Source: Albibacillus kandeliae (GTDB lineage: Bacteria > Pseudomonadota > Alphaproteobacteria > Rhodobacterales > Rhodobacteraceae). From it: a stretch of 64,000 bases of DNA. Within the stretch, counting starts at the first letter, position 1; every line of letters starts with the position of its first letter. Both the position numbers and the translations under genes were made by a program. Shown here one piece after another: positions 29,308 through 39,770 of this stretch. The stretch spans positions 1-64,000 of the forward strand of contig NZ_QEHM01000011.1 of the NCBI RefSeq assembly GCF_003116585.1, in the 5' to 3' direction. Under the pieces are notes generated by a model. That model had not been told where the DNA came from. It saw only the letters and a program-made list of their open reading frames with translations, and did no database searches.

Positions 29308-29321
29308 TGAACAAGTGTTCA
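29308..29321. promoter_or_regulatory. Perfect palindrome, likely TetR operator
   Basis: The site has arms TGAACA and TGTTCA around AG. It lies just upstream of the TetR ATG and upstream of the rightward lipoprotein gene. Position and symmetry fit a TetR-family autoregulatory operator; binding is inferred. Confidence 0.6.
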
Positions 29322-29394
29322 GATAGAAGCCCCGCTTGCGCCCGGCGCGGCAAGAGGGCAAGACTGAACCCGTATCATCACAGGTTTCCGCGTT

Positions 29395-29670
29395 ATGTCG
29401 ACCGCCCGTTCCGTCCGCCTCGCCCTGGCCCTGCTGCCCCTGCTGGCAGGCTGCGTCGACGTGCCGGAACTGGGCGACAGCGTCCGCCCCGAACTCGAAC
29501 GGGCGCCCTACCCCCGGCTGATCCCCCTCGACGGGAGCTATGCGCCGCAGGGCGATCCCGCCGAAGAGGCCGAAAAGATCGCCGACGGCCTCAGCTACCG
29601 GGCCAGCCAGTTGCAGCGCAAGGCCGACGCCCTGCGCGCCACTCCGACCGGCGACGAGGACGAGTCCTGA
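29395..29670 (+). CDS. Small predicted lipoprotein
   Basis: The 91-aa protein starts with a type II signal peptide ([20 protein letters not shown]). The lipobox LLAGC places the lipid-attached Cys at about residue 21. The mature part, about 70 residues, begins with a Pro-rich stretch ([18 protein letters not shown]) and continues as a predicted helix ([21 protein letters not shown]) of heptad-like character. It has no Cys apart from the lipid Cys. Possibly it anchors to the inner or outer membrane and forms a short coiled coil. No family was recognised. Confidence 0.7.
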   Translation: MSTARSVRLALALLPLLAGCVDVPELGDSVRPELERAPYPRLIPLDGSYAPQGDPAEEAEKIADGLSYRASQLQRKADALRATPTGDEDES

Positions 29671-29755
29671 GCCCCTGCCGGACAGGCCGAAAACCGACAT
29701 TGCCACCCACCCTCGTTTGGCTATAGTGCCGCTTCTTCCGAAACGGGGGCAGGAC

Positions 29756-30244
29756 ATGCAGGATATCCAAGTCGGCATCATCATGGGCAGCCAGTCTGAC
29801 TGGGCCACGATGAAAGAGGCCGCCGCCATACTCGACGAACTGGGCATTCCCTACGAGAAGAAGATCGTCTCGGCCCACCGCACCCCGGACCGCCTGTGGG
29901 ACTACGGCAAGAGCGCCGTGTCGCGCGGCCTCAAGGTGATCATCGCAGGCGCCGGCGGTGCCGCGCACCTGCCCGGCATGATGGCGTCGAAAACCCGCGT
30001 GCCAGTCGTCGGCGTGCCGGTCCAGACCCGCGCCCTTTCGGGCGTCGACTCGCTCTATTCCATCCTGCAGATGCCGCGCGGCTTCCCTGTCGCCACGATG
30101 GCCATCGGCGCCGCCGGGGCCGCCAACGCGGGCCTCATGGCCGCCGGTATCCTCGCCACCTCGGACGAGGAGATCGCCGCCCGCCTCGACAAGTGGCGCA
30201 ATGACCTCTCCGCCTCGATCCCCGAGGAGCCGACGGATGACTGA
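29756..30244 (+). CDS. purE: 5-(carboxyamino)imidazole ribonucleotide mutase PurE
   Basis: PurE, 162 aa, catalyses the carboxyl rearrangement from N5-CAIR to CAIR in purine synthesis. The N-terminal [10 protein letters not shown] and SAHRTPDR motifs, with the catalytic His, are both present, followed by the [11 protein letters not shown] region of the active site. The ATG at 29756 is preceded by a Gly/Ala purine-rich ribosome site (GGGGGCAGG). It overlaps the next gene, purK, by 8 bases, the classical purEK arrangement. Confidence 0.96.
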   Translation: MQDIQVGIIMGSQSDWATMKEAAAILDELGIPYEKKIVSAHRTPDRLWDYGKSAVSRGLKVIIAGAGGAAHLPGMMASKTRVPVVGVPVQTRALSGVDSLYSILQMPRGFPVATMAIGAAGAANAGLMAAGILATSDEEIAARLDKWRNDLSASIPEEPTDD

Positions 30245-31313
30245 GCCCCTCGCCACCGGCGCCACCATCGGCATTCTCGGCGGCGGCCAGCTGGGCCGGA
30301 TGCTTTCGGTTGCGGCCTCCCGCCTCGGGTTCCAGTGCCACATCTACGAACCGGGCGCCAACCCGCCCGCCGGGCACGTGGCCGCAACGGTGACAACCGC
30401 GCCCTACGAGGATGAGGCCGCGCTGACCGCCTTTGCCAAGTCGGTCGACGTGGTGACCTACGAGTTCGAGAACGTCCCCACCGCCGCGCTTGACCTCATC
30501 GAGTCGCACTGCGCCATACGCCCCAGCCGCGAGGCGCTGCGGGTCAGCCAGGACCGGCTGACGGAAAAGACCTTCCTGCAGGACCTCGGCCTGAAAACCG
30601 CGCCCTTCGCCGACATCACCGACCTCACGAGCCTGGAAGCGGCAATCGAGAAAATCGGCACACCCGCGATCCTGAAATCCCGCCGCTTCGGCTATGACGG
30701 CAAGGGCCAGGTGCGCCTCAAGTCCCCCGCCGACACCGCCAGCGCCTTGGCCGAGATGAAGGGCGCCCCCGCCATCCTCGAAGGTTTCGTCGACTTCTCC
30801 TGCGAGATCTCGGTGATTGCCGCGCGCGGTCCCTCGGGCGAGGTTGCCTGTTTCGATCCCGGCGAGAACGTCCACAAGGACGGCATCCTGCACACCACCC
30901 GCGTACCCGCCAACATCCCCGCCGCGCTGCGCACCGACGCCATCCTGCTGGCGGGCCGGATCCTGAACGCGCTCGATTACATCGGCGTGCTGGGGGTCGA
31001 GCTTTTCGTAACGCCGAACGGCCTCGTGGTGAACGAGATCGCGCCCCGCGTTCACAACTCCGGCCACTGGACCCAGAACGGCTGCACCGTCGACCAGTTC
31101 GAGCAGCACATCCGCGCCGTGGCCGGCTGGCCGCTCGGCGACGGCAAGCGCCACCTCGATGTCGAGATGCTGAACCTGATCGGCGACGACGTGCTGCAGA
31201 CCGAAGCACTGGCGAAACAGCCGAACACCGCCCTGCATCTCTACGGCAAGGCCGACGTCAAGGCAGGCCGCAAGATGGGCCACGTCAACCGCATCCTCGG
31301 CCCCGCAAGCTGA
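30237..31313 (+). CDS. purK: N5-carboxyaminoimidazole ribonucleotide synthase PurK
   Basis: PurK, 358 aa, uses ATP and bicarbonate to carboxylate aminoimidazole ribonucleotide, giving the substrate of PurE. The N-terminal [12 protein letters not shown] and the ATP-grasp region (about 95-290) with [14 protein letters not shown] and the later [13 protein letters not shown] are the family hallmarks. The ATG at 30237 overlaps the purE stop by 8 bases; a further upstream start would overlap more. The 12-base gap to the end of the convergent gene leaves little room for a terminator. Confidence 0.95.
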   Translation: MTEPLATGATIGILGGGQLGRMLSVAASRLGFQCHIYEPGANPPAGHVAATVTTAPYEDEAALTAFAKSVDVVTYEFENVPTAALDLIESHCAIRPSREALRVSQDRLTEKTFLQDLGLKTAPFADITDLTSLEAAIEKIGTPAILKSRRFGYDGKGQVRLKSPADTASALAEMKGAPAILEGFVDFSCEISVIAARGPSGEVACFDPGENVHKDGILHTTRVPANIPAALRTDAILLAGRILNALDYIGVLGVELFVTPNGLVVNEIAPRVHNSGHWTQNGCTVDQFEQHIRAVAGWPLGDGKRHLDVEMLNLIGDDVLQTEALAKQPNTALHLYGKADVKAGRKMGHVNRILGPAS

Positions 31314-31325
31314 CAGCCGCGCGGT

Positions 31326-32474
31326 TCAGATGAACCGCGCCGCCACCTCCCCGCTCATGTAGCTGATCCGCCCGCCCGCAAGGGTCGCGGCCACGCGCCC
31401 CGTCGCGGCATCGAGGATCACGAGGTCGGCGCGCAGCCCCGGTGCCAACCGCCCCCGGTCCTCCAGCCCCAGCAGCCGCGCAGGCCCCTCCGACAGCAGC
31501 GCCCAGCCGCGCGCAAGGTCGCAGACGCCCTCGCGCACCAGCTTCAGCACCGCGCGCCGCAGCGAGGGGTAGTGATAGTCCGAGGCCAGCGCATCGCACA
31601 GCCCCTCGGCCACCATCTCGGCCGCGCTCACGTTGCCCTTGTGCGAATTGCCCCGCGCGGCATTCGGCGCACCAAAGATCACCCCGTCCCCCGCCTCGTG
31701 CGCCGCCAGCGCCGCCGCGTGGGTCTCCGGGAACTCCGCGATGGTCGCGCCCCGCGCCCGCCACGTGGCGCGGTCCTCGGCGGTATGGTCGTCATGGCTG
31801 CCGAACCGGATACCCTGCCCCGCCAGCCGCCCGATCAGCCGGTCGATGGCGGCAGGCACTTCAGCCGAGCGCGCGTGCATGTCCTGCAACATGGCAAGAT
31901 GCACCTCCGGGTTCCGCCCCGCCTTCAGCGCCTGCCCGGTCAGCCGCGCGGGCACCTTGCCCGCCGCCAGCCGGTCGTGCGGCAGGTGGTCGTTGAACAC
32001 GAGGTAGGACACGCCCCAGTCCGCGATCTTTTGCGGCAGCGCCTCGTAATCGTCGAGCATATGCGTCTCGAACCGCAGTTGCGCGCGCAGGTCGGTCACC
32101 ACCTGCGGCTGCGCCTCGCGGATCGCCGCAAAGACCTGCGCCGCGTAGTCGGGGCCGCGCACGCCGCCCTCCCAGCTGTAGAACTGCGCCAGCACACCCG
32201 TGGTGATCCCGTTCGCCGCCAGTTCCGCCTCGGTCGCGATCACGCCCTCCGCCATGTCCGGCATCGCGCCCCGCCGCGGCGCAAGGTGCCGCTCAAAGGC
32301 ATCGCCGTGCAGATCCACGATCCCCGGCAGTATCATGTAGCCGCTCAATTCCACGGCCCGCCCCGCCGGGTTCGGCAGAATGCGCCCCTCCCCGATGGAC
32401 AGCGTCCTCGCGCACAACCCCTCGCCGGGGCAGAGCACCTCCGCCCCGGTGAACGTCAGCTCCAGCCCCGTCAT
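31326..32474 (-). CDS. phnM: PhnM-like amidohydrolase
   Basis: The protein has 382 aa and belongs to the amidohydrolase family of alpha-D-ribose 1-methylphosphonate 5-triphosphate diphosphatase (PhnM), which in the C-P lyase pathway removes pyrophosphate. The metal-binding entry GIVDLHGDAFERH and the later HDDHT, plus ASDYHYPSL, are the family active-site motifs. No other phn gene is in the window, so its role outside C-P lyase is possible and the name is based on family membership. Its ATG overlaps the stop of the upstream hydrolase gene in an ATGA arrangement, so the two are translated together. Confidence 0.8.
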   Translation of the reverse strand: MTGLELTFTGAEVLCPGEGLCARTLSIGEGRILPNPAGRAVELSGYMILPGIVDLHGDAFERHLAPRRGAMPDMAEGVIATEAELAANGITTGVLAQFYSWEGGVRGPDYAAQVFAAIREAQPQVVTDLRAQLRFETHMLDDYEALPQKIADWGVSYLVFNDHLPHDRLAAGKVPARLTGQALKAGRNPEVHLAMLQDMHARSAEVPAAIDRLIGRLAGQGIRFGSHDDHTAEDRATWRARGATIAEFPETHAAALAAHEAGDGVIFGAPNAARGNSHKGNVSAAEMVAEGLCDALASDYHYPSLRRAVLKLVREGVCDLARGWALLSEGPARLLGLEDRGRLAPGLRADLVILDAATGRVAATLAGGRISYMSGEVAARFI

Positions 32475-33247
32475 CGGCTGTCTTCTCCCAGGTTTTCCTC
32501 GCACCCCGGCAGGGCGCTGCAATCCACGCCCGCAAGTTCGGCCACCGCCTGCGCCCAAGTGATGTCACCGGCAAAGGCCCCCTGTTCAAGGAACCGGATC
32601 GCCTCGGCAATCGCCACCGGGTTGTTCATCATGAAGGTATGGGTGACCGGCAGCACGATCCGCTCGGCCATGCCCTCCAGTTCGGTCTCCTCGACGCCCA
32701 CCTTGCCATCGTCCGGCCCATCGATCATCGCCGAGAACACCGGGTTCAGCGTGCGGTTCCCCGCGATCACGCCAACCGGGTAGTCGACCCCCGGCAGGCT
32801 CAGCGGCACGCTCGCCGGTCCGGTCCCCAGCTGACGTCCGGCGGGGCCCATCATCAGCCCGAAGACCTCCCAGTCGTCGAGCGACTCGGCCAGTTGGCTG
32901 CCCCGGTTCGGCGGCCCCATCATTACCACCCGCCCCAGCCGCTCCGGCGCGCCCTCTAGGAAAGCACGACGCACGAGGATCCCGCCCAGCGAATGGGTCA
33001 CGAAATGCACCGTCCCCTCCGGGCACTCGGCCATCGCGGCGGGGACCGTCGCCTCGGCCATCTCGCCGATCGGCACCTCGGTCGAGGCGTAGTCCGGGTT
33101 CACCACCGCATAGCCGCGCCGGGTCAGCACCTCCTGCAGCAGCGTCATCGACAGATCGCTGCGCGCCAGCCCGTGCAACAGCACGACACAGTCCGCCGAG
33201 GCGGCGGTGGGCGCGAGCAACAGAAGGAACAGGAACAGCCGGATCAT
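32471..33247 (-). CDS. Exported alpha/beta-hydrolase, lipase-like
   Basis: The protein has 258 aa and begins with a signal peptide (LFLFLLLLAPTAASA, cleavage near 19). The lipase-type entry VVLLHGLARSDLSM provides the oxyanion region, and the nucleophile elbow is THSLGG with the catalytic Ser. A Pro-rich MGPPNRGSQLAESL stretch follows, and a late His in VTHTFMM is a likely catalytic His. It is a probable periplasmic or secreted esterase or lipase. The following gene, phnM-like, is coupled to it by a 4-base overlap. Confidence 0.8.
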   Translation of the reverse strand: MIRLFLFLLLLAPTAASADCVVLLHGLARSDLSMTLLQEVLTRRGYAVVNPDYASTEVPIGEMAEATVPAAMAECPEGTVHFVTHSLGGILVRRAFLEGAPERLGRVVMMGPPNRGSQLAESLDDWEVFGLMMGPAGRQLGTGPASVPLSLPGVDYPVGVIAGNRTLNPVFSAMIDGPDDGKVGVEETELEGMAERIVLPVTHTFMMNNPVAIAEAIRFLEQGAFAGDITWAQAVAELAGVDCSALPGCEENLGEDSR

Positions 33248-33288
33248 GGCCCAGCCTTACGCGGAAACGAGACGCTGCAAAAGATGCC

Positions 33289-34122
33289 TCAGCCGCGCCG
33301 CAGCGACAGCGCGATCCCGCCCAGCACCAGAACCGCCCCGACAAGGAACCGCAGCCCCACCGCCTCGCCCAGGATCAGCACGCCACCGGCCACCGCGATG
33401 ACCGGCACGCTCAGCATCAGCACGGCCGAGGTCGAGGGCGAAAGCTTCGGCACGATGGAATACCACATCGCATAACCGATCCCCGAGGTCACCGCCCCCG
33501 ACAGGATCGCAAGCCCAAGGCCCGGCCCGGACACGACCAGCGGCTGCCCCGAGACGACCGGCACCAGCAGGGTCAGCGGCAACGCGAGGCAGAAGTTGGC
33601 AGCCGTCCCGGCCAGCGCATCCGGCTCGCCCCGACCGGCAAGGGTATAGGCCCCCCACCCGATCCCGGCGAGGACCATCAGCGCCGCCCCCACGGGATCG
33701 GCACCCGTCGCGCCCGCCGGGTTCAGCACCACGACCAGCCCGCCAAAGGCGATCACCGCGCCAAGAACCTGCCGCAGGCTTGGCCCCGCGCCACGCAGCG
33801 CGGAAACGACAAAGATGGTGATCTGAACCGCCCCGAAGAGGATCAGCGCCCCCAGCCCTGCGGGCAGCGTCAGGTATCCGAGCGAGAAGCCCCCCATGTA
33901 GAGCGCGAGCGAGACCGCCCCCACCGCGCGCGCCCGGCCCGTCCAGCGCAGCGGCCGCTGCTGGAGGCGGGCCAGCGCCACCAGCGTCAGCGCCCCCGCC
34001 AGCACCCGGATCACTGCAAAAGCACCCGGATCGACATGCCCCCCGTCCACCGCCATTCGGTTCAGCACCGAGTTGGCAGCAAAGAAGACCATCGTCAGGG
34101 CGATCAGGAAAGCAAAGCGCAT
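33289..34122 (-). CDS. EamA-family transporter
   Basis: This is a polytopic inner-membrane protein of 277 aa with the two five-helix EamA/DMT repeats (about 1-140 and 150-277). Characteristic segments are ANSVLNRMAVDGGHVDPGAFAVIR in the first repeat and GIGYAMWYSIVPKLSPSTSA in the second. Length fits the drug/metabolite transporter superfamily. The transported substrate cannot be inferred. It is separated from the upstream GNAT gene by 58 bases on the same strand, and from the downstream hydrolase by 41. Confidence 0.85.
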   Translation of the reverse strand: MRFAFLIALTMVFFAANSVLNRMAVDGGHVDPGAFAVIRVLAGALTLVALARLQQRPLRWTGRARAVGAVSLALYMGGFSLGYLTLPAGLGALILFGAVQITIFVVSALRGAGPSLRQVLGAVIAFGGLVVVLNPAGATGADPVGAALMVLAGIGWGAYTLAGRGEPDALAGTAANFCLALPLTLLVPVVSGQPLVVSGPGLGLAILSGAVTSGIGYAMWYSIVPKLSPSTSAVLMLSVPVIAVAGGVLILGEAVGLRFLVGAVLVLGGIALSLRRG

Positions 34123-34180
34123 GGCGATTCCTATAGGCTCACCGGGCGCTTACGGAAAGTCCCGCACATGTGGCGCACCT

Positions 34181-34663
34181 TCAGCCGAAGGCTTTGGGAT
34201 AGATCAGGGTCGTCTCGGGCACACCCTCGCCCGCCCCCGCCAGCAGCGTGTGATCGACCGGATAGGGCGACGTCAGCTTGCGCGCCCGCTCCAGCGAGAA
34301 CCCCGCCTTCTCGTAGAACCCGACCTGCCCCAGCACCACGACGGTGGTGCCGCTGATCCGCGCCCATTCGGTGATCATCCCGACCAGCCGCTTGCCGATC
34401 TTCCGCCCCTGCCAGTCCGGCGCGACGGCGACCGGCGCAAGGCAGAGCCAGTTGCCCGGCTGCACCATGCGCGACAGCCCGGCATAGGCGATGATCTCGT
34501 CACCCGCCGGGGTGATCATCTCGCCCACCATGTCGCCGCTCTCGCGCAGGGCCATCACCAGTTCGGCCTCGTCCGGCCCGCCAAAGGCGCTGCGCAGCAG
34601 GGCGTCCACCCCGGGCTCTTCCCCGTGCTTCATGTCACGACTGAGATCTGGAAAACCGAACAC
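34181..34663 (-). CDS. GNAT-family N-acetyltransferase
   Basis: The protein has 160 aa and the Gcn5-related acetyltransferase fold. The acetyl-CoA motif is VAVAPDWQGRKIGKRLV, containing the Q-x-x-K-x-G-K pyrophosphate loop. Motif B contains VLGQVGFYEKAGF, with the common Gly-Phe-Tyr pattern. I chose the GTG at 34663 because GGAGAG lies at good spacing and the protein then has the usual length; in-frame ATG codons further upstream exist. The acetylated substrate is unknown. It probably precedes the EamA gene in one transcript. Confidence 0.82.
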   Translation of the reverse strand: MFGFPDLSRDMKHGEEPGVDALLRSAFGGPDEAELVMALRESGDMVGEMITPAGDEIIAYAGLSRMVQPGNWLCLAPVAVAPDWQGRKIGKRLVGMITEWARISGTTVVVLGQVGFYEKAGFSLERARKLTSPYPVDHTLLAGAGEGVPETTLIYPKAFG

Positions 34664-34829
34664 CGGGGTCTCTCCTCTTTTCCGCATCCTAACACGGCGC
34701 CGCGGTGGCGGCTGGAACAACGACGCAAGGGAATTCACGGCCTGCGCCCTCCCACCCTCTTGACCGGATTAACGGCGCGCGTAAATGGCGCTTGCGGGCA
34801 TCTCGGCCCGTTCCTGTTCCTGAAATGCA

Positions 34830-35771
34830 ATGATTCCCGTTTCCATGTCGTCCGGCGACCTGATCGCCGACCGCCGCGCCGATTACGCCGAGGCCATGCT
34901 CCCCCAAGACCCCGCCGCAGCCTCCGATCTCTACGCACAGGCGCTGGAGCTTGTCCCCGGCTGGGCCGCGGGCTGGTTCCGGCTGGGCGAAATCCGGGCC
35001 GAGGCCGGGTTGGACGGTGCCGAGCGCGCCTTCGAGGCGGCGATGGCCGCCGACCCCTCCGACCGGCTGGGCGCCAGCCTCCGCCTCGACCTGCTGCGCG
35101 ATCGCTCTCTGGCCGACGTCATGCCCTCGGCCTTCGTCGAGCTGCTGTTCGATCAATACGCCGCCGAGTTCGACACCGCGCTGGTCGACCGGCTCGACTA
35201 CCGCGCCCCGCAACTGCTGGCCGCAGCGCTCACCGGGCCGCAGGGCCGCGTGCTGGACCTCGGCTGCGGCACCGGCCTGATGGGGCAGGAGTTGCGCGCA
35301 GGATCCGACTGGCTGGAAGGCTGGGACATCTCCGCCGAGATGCTGCGCGAGGCCGAGGGCAAGGCGCTCTACGACCGGCTGGACAAGCGCGACCTCTCCG
35401 CCCTCGCCCCCGAAGACGCCGCATGGGACCTCGTGACCGCCGCCGACGTCTTTGCCTATCTCGGCTCGCTGGAACAGATCGTGGGCTGGGTCGCGATGGC
35501 CCTGCGTCCGGAGGGCCGCTTTGCCTTCACCGTCGAATCCCACGACGGCGACGAGGCCTATGTCCTGCGCGAAAGCCGCCGTTATGCCCATTCCGAACGG
35601 CACCTCGCGGCGCTGCTCGACCTCGCGGGGTTCGAGGCGCGCATCGGCCGCGCCGTGCTGCGGCAGGACCGTGGCGCCCCGATCTGGGGCCTCGTCGTCC
35701 ACGCGGTCAAGCGCGGGCACGGCACCGGCAGCGCCCATGACGGCGCAAGGGCCGCGCCCGTTCCCGCCTGA
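34830..35771 (+). CDS. TPR-linked SAM-dependent methyltransferase
   Basis: The protein has about 313 aa. The N-terminal part (about 15-80) is helical with TPR-like pattern (AAASDLYAQALELVPGWAAGWFRLG). The methyltransferase domain, from about 130, has the SAM-binding motif I VLDLGCGTGLMGQEL and motif II-like WDLVTAADVFAYLG. The substrate is not known; TPR-fused methyltransferases of this sort are common in alphaproteobacteria. Two ATG codons (34830 and 34845) are both possible and neither has a clear ribosome site. The gene is convergent with the next one, separated by 13 bases. Confidence 0.82.
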   Translation: MIPVSMSSGDLIADRRADYAEAMLPQDPAAASDLYAQALELVPGWAAGWFRLGEIRAEAGLDGAERAFEAAMAADPSDRLGASLRLDLLRDRSLADVMPSAFVELLFDQYAAEFDTALVDRLDYRAPQLLAAALTGPQGRVLDLGCGTGLMGQELRAGSDWLEGWDISAEMLREAEGKALYDRLDKRDLSALAPEDAAWDLVTAADVFAYLGSLEQIVGWVAMALRPEGRFAFTVESHDGDEAYVLRESRRYAHSERHLAALLDLAGFEARIGRAVLRQDRGAPIWGLVVHAVKRGHGTGSAHDGARAAPVPA

Positions 35772-35784
35772 CCGGCTCCCGGCC

Positions 35785-36504
35785 CTATTCCTCCACCGGG
35801 GCCTCAGGCTCGGTGGCCGGCGTCTCTTCCACCACGGGCGCCGCCTCCGCCTCGACCGGCAACTCTGCCGCAGGTTCGGCCAGCGGCACCGCGACCTCGA
35901 CGGTTTCCGCCTGAGCCGGGGGCGCCGACAGCAGCACCTGCCCGAGGTTGCGGTTCGGCCCCCAGTCGCGATAGCGCAGCTTGCCATCCGCGATGTAGAG
36001 CTTGCGCATCAGGAACAGCTTCTGCTCGCCCTTGACCTCAAGAGACAGGCTGTCGCCCTTGTCGGTCGAGACGATGGACATCGCCGGATCGACCGCCGCG
36101 ATGGCCTCGAGAATGCGGCGCACCTCGTAGGGGTCCGTCACCTTGTCGACCCGGAAGTAGCAAATCCCCTCCACGGCGACACCTGCCGCTAGCGCCACCG
36201 CGCCCGCCGTCACCGCGGCCGGAGCCGCCGCCGCCGTCCCGGCCGAGCTCAGCGCCGCGTTCGCACTGGCCGTAGCGCTGCTGGCCGACACGCCCGCCGC
36301 GCTGGTCCCGAGCGCCACCAGCTCGGGAGAGTTATACATCAGGCTGTAGACCCCGAGCGCCGTGCGCCCGGCCTCCGCCGCCACCGTACCGGCCTTGCCG
36401 ATCAGCACCGAGGGCTTGTAATCGCACAGGCCCGCATGTCCCGCCTGCCCGCTCAGGCACAGCAACAGGGCCGCGCCCGGCACTCGTATCCAGTTGTTTT
36501 GCAT
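35785..36504 (-). CDS. Exported low-complexity protein of unknown function
   Basis: The protein has 239 aa and starts with a signal peptide (about 1-25, ending GQAGHA). The middle (about 65-115) is an Ala/Ser/Gly-rich hydrophobic stretch with long runs of small residues, such as SSATASANAAL and AAAAPAAVTAGAVALAAG, which could insert in or cross the membrane. The segment at about 115-195 looks structured (EVRRILEAIAAVDPAM, then KLFLMRKLYIADGKLRY). The last 45 residues are Pro, Ala, Glu and Val. I do not recognise the family. It is downstream of groEL on the same strand but separated by the groEL terminator. Confidence 0.65.
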   Translation of the reverse strand: MQNNWIRVPGAALLLCLSGQAGHAGLCDYKPSVLIGKAGTVAAEAGRTALGVYSLMYNSPELVALGTSAAGVSASSATASANAALSSAGTAAAAPAAVTAGAVALAAGVAVEGICYFRVDKVTDPYEVRRILEAIAAVDPAMSIVSTDKGDSLSLEVKGEQKLFLMRKLYIADGKLRYRDWGPNRNLGQVLLSAPPAQAETVEVAVPLAEPAAELPVEAEAAPVVEETPATEPEAPVEE

Positions 36505-36650
36505 GTTCTGCCTCTGCTCCGAACATCCACGACACCCGTGCGCCCGGACATCCGGACGACACGGCTTACACGATGAAAGAAAGTCCCGACTCGCGGGAGG
36601 CAGCTACCCGTCGAATCTCCGGCCCCTTCTCGCAGAAGCCGCCGGAACGG

Positions 36651-36677
36651 AAAAGGGGCGCCCCGAAGGACGCCCCC
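36651..36677 (-). terminator. Rho-independent terminator of groESL
   Basis: On the minus strand GGGCGTCC and GGGCGCCC pair (with one G-U) around a TTCG tetraloop, followed by CTTTT. It starts about 30 bases after the groEL stop codon. Confidence 0.75.
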
Positions 36678-36706
36678 GATACTGTCGCGTGAGCAACAGC
36701 GGCTGA

Positions 36707-38362
<1,656 letters not shown>

Positions 38363-38403
38363 CTAAAATCTGATGTGCGATGTCTTGGGGATCAGGGGCG
38401 CGC

Positions 38404-38715
38404 TCAGGCTGCTTTCGCAGCGGCGTCGTCCGTGATGATGCCCAGAATATCGCTCTCTTTCATGATCAGCAGCTCTTCACCGGCAACGGTGACTTCGGTG
38501 CCCGACCACTTGCCGAACAGGATGCGGTCGCCAGCCTTGACGGCCATCGCGATCAGTTCGCCGTTGTCCTTGCGTGCACCTTCGCCGCAGGCAACAACTT
38601 CACCCTCGCTGGGCTTTTCCTTCGCGCTATCGGGGATGATCAGCCCGCCAGCGGTTTTCTCTTCGCTTTGCACGCGGCGAACCAGCACACGGTCATGAAG
38701 TGGTTTGAATGCCAT
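38404..38715 (-). CDS. groES: Co-chaperonin GroES (10 kDa)
   Basis: GroES, 103 aa, caps the GroEL ring. It has the N-terminal [15 protein letters not shown], the mobile-loop segment [19 protein letters not shown] at about 20-40, and [10 protein letters not shown], all typical. The ATG at 38715 has AAGGAG at a fitting distance. The leader of roughly 90 bases from the predicted start of transcription contains the CIRCE operator. Confidence 0.97.
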   Translation of the reverse strand: MAFKPLHDRVLVRRVQSEEKTAGGLIIPDSAKEKPSEGEVVACGEGARKDNGELIAMAVKAGDRILFGKWSGTEVTVAGEELLIMKESDILGIITDDAAAKAA

Positions 38716-38774
38716 CTTTGCAGCTCCTTGAGGCTCAAAGTTTGTTTCTCCCGGTCCCTCTCCTGAGGCAACCA

Positions 38775-38801
38775 TTAGCACTCACCATGGTCGAGTGCTA
38801 A
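38775..38801. promoter_or_regulatory. CIRCE operator (HrcA site) of groESL
   Basis: The inverted repeat TTAGCACTC, 9-base spacer, GAGTGCTAA is an exact match to the CIRCE consensus. It lies downstream of the predicted -10 element and about 60 bases upstream of the groES ATG, so binding of HrcA would block transcription of groESL until heat shock. Confidence 0.95.
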
Positions 38802-38808
38802 CGGCGCA

Positions 38809-38837
38809 TAGCTAGGGACAGCTCACGCGGCTGTCAA
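38809..38837 (-). promoter_or_regulatory. Housekeeping promoter of groESL
   Basis: On the minus strand a perfect -35 element TTGACA (38832-38837) is followed by a 17-base spacer and TAGCTA (38809-38814), which is a fair -10 element. Transcription would start near 38802, at the edge of the CIRCE element. Confidence 0.8.
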
Positions 38838-38925
38838 CAGGAGGACGGGCAAAAAAACCTGGGGCGAATGCACCGCTTTCGACGCAATCCGCGCCCTGCC
38901 CCACGCCCCGTCCGGGCCGCGTCCC

Positions 38926-39312
38926 TCATGTCCGCCCGCAGCGCCCGTAAATCAAGGTCATAGGCGCCTCGTCGCCGGTCATGTCGTCGCGGATCAGCCG
39001 GTTTCCGCCATCGCTGACCCGCAGCCGCATGACCTTGCTCCAGCTCATGCCCTCGCCCGTAAAGGCGAAGGCGCCCTCGATCATGCTGTCCGAACGCAGC
39101 GCCGCCTCGCTCAGAACCGCCCGCGATTCGTAGAAGGTAAGGGCTTCCTCCCCCACTTCCATCAGGCCCTTGGCATCGGACCGGCCCGGCTCGCAATCGG
39201 CTTCGTTGATGCCCCAGCGGCCCTGCAGGGCCTCCGGAATCGACGGCTTGCCCGACAGCATCCCGCAGGAGGACACCGCCAGAAGGGTCAGGAACAAGAT
39301 TGGGCCTCGCAT
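38926..39312 (-). CDS. Small predicted lipoprotein of unknown function
   Basis: The protein has 128 aa and a type II signal peptide MRGPILFLTLLAVSSC; the lipobox AVSSC places the lipidated Cys at about residue 16. The mature domain has EALQGRWGINEADCEP near its start and ends IYGRCGRT, with two Cys that may form a disulfide. The pattern of GRWGI.EADCE with a later short beta strand series is shared by several small exported proteins from this group of bacteria, but I cannot assign a family. It lies alone, upstream of the groESL promoter region in the other direction. Confidence 0.65.
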   Translation of the reverse strand: MRGPILFLTLLAVSSCGMLSGKPSIPEALQGRWGINEADCEPGRSDAKGLMEVGEEALTFYESRAVLSEAALRSDSMIEGAFAFTGEGMSWSKVMRLRVSDGGNRLIRDDMTGDEAPMTLIYGRCGRT

Positions 39313-39428
39313 CGTTTCCTCTTCATTAACCTATCAAATCCCGGCGGCCGCGCCGCCCAAGGACAGATAGGGCACGACCGCCGCCTTGTCTCGCACGGGC
39401 CGAAAATTCCCGGCCGAAAGGAGCCACC

Positions 39429-39770
39429 ATGACCACGCAGGACGACATCTGGACCGCCGAAGAACAGCTCTGGACCGGCACCGCCGACATGATGAAGGAT
39501 CGGATCGCCCCGACCTGCCTCATGGCCTTTCCCGGCGAAGGACTGCTGCAGAGCGCCGCCATCGCCGCCGCGATCGAGGACTCGGTGCGCTGGGAAAACG
39601 TGCTGATGAAGGGCCGCTTCAAGGCAGAGACCGACGGCACCATCGTGCTCGGCTATACCGCCACCGGCTATCGCGACGGCCGCCCGCCCTACCACGCGCT
39701 CTGCACCTCGACATGGCGGCAGACGGCGCACGGCTGGCAGATGATCCAGCACCAGCAGACCCCGATCTAG
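39429..39770 (+). CDS. SnoaL/DUF4440-like small protein
   Basis: The protein has 113 aa with no signal peptide. The domain starts with EEQLWTGTADMMKDRIAPTCLMAF and ends in a Trp-containing strand STWRQTAHGWQMIQHQQTPI, which is the closing strand of a cystatin-like cone fold (NTF2-like, DUF4440). Such folds include enzymes and ligand-binding proteins, so a function cannot be given. It has a clear AAAGGAG ribosome site eight bases before the ATG. The last four bases overlap the end of the opposite-strand DUF2161 gene. Confidence 0.68.
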   Translation: MTTQDDIWTAEEQLWTGTADMMKDRIAPTCLMAFPGEGLLQSAAIAAAIEDSVRWENVLMKGRFKAETDGTIVLGYTATGYRDGRPPYHALCTSTWRQTAHGWQMIQHQQTPI

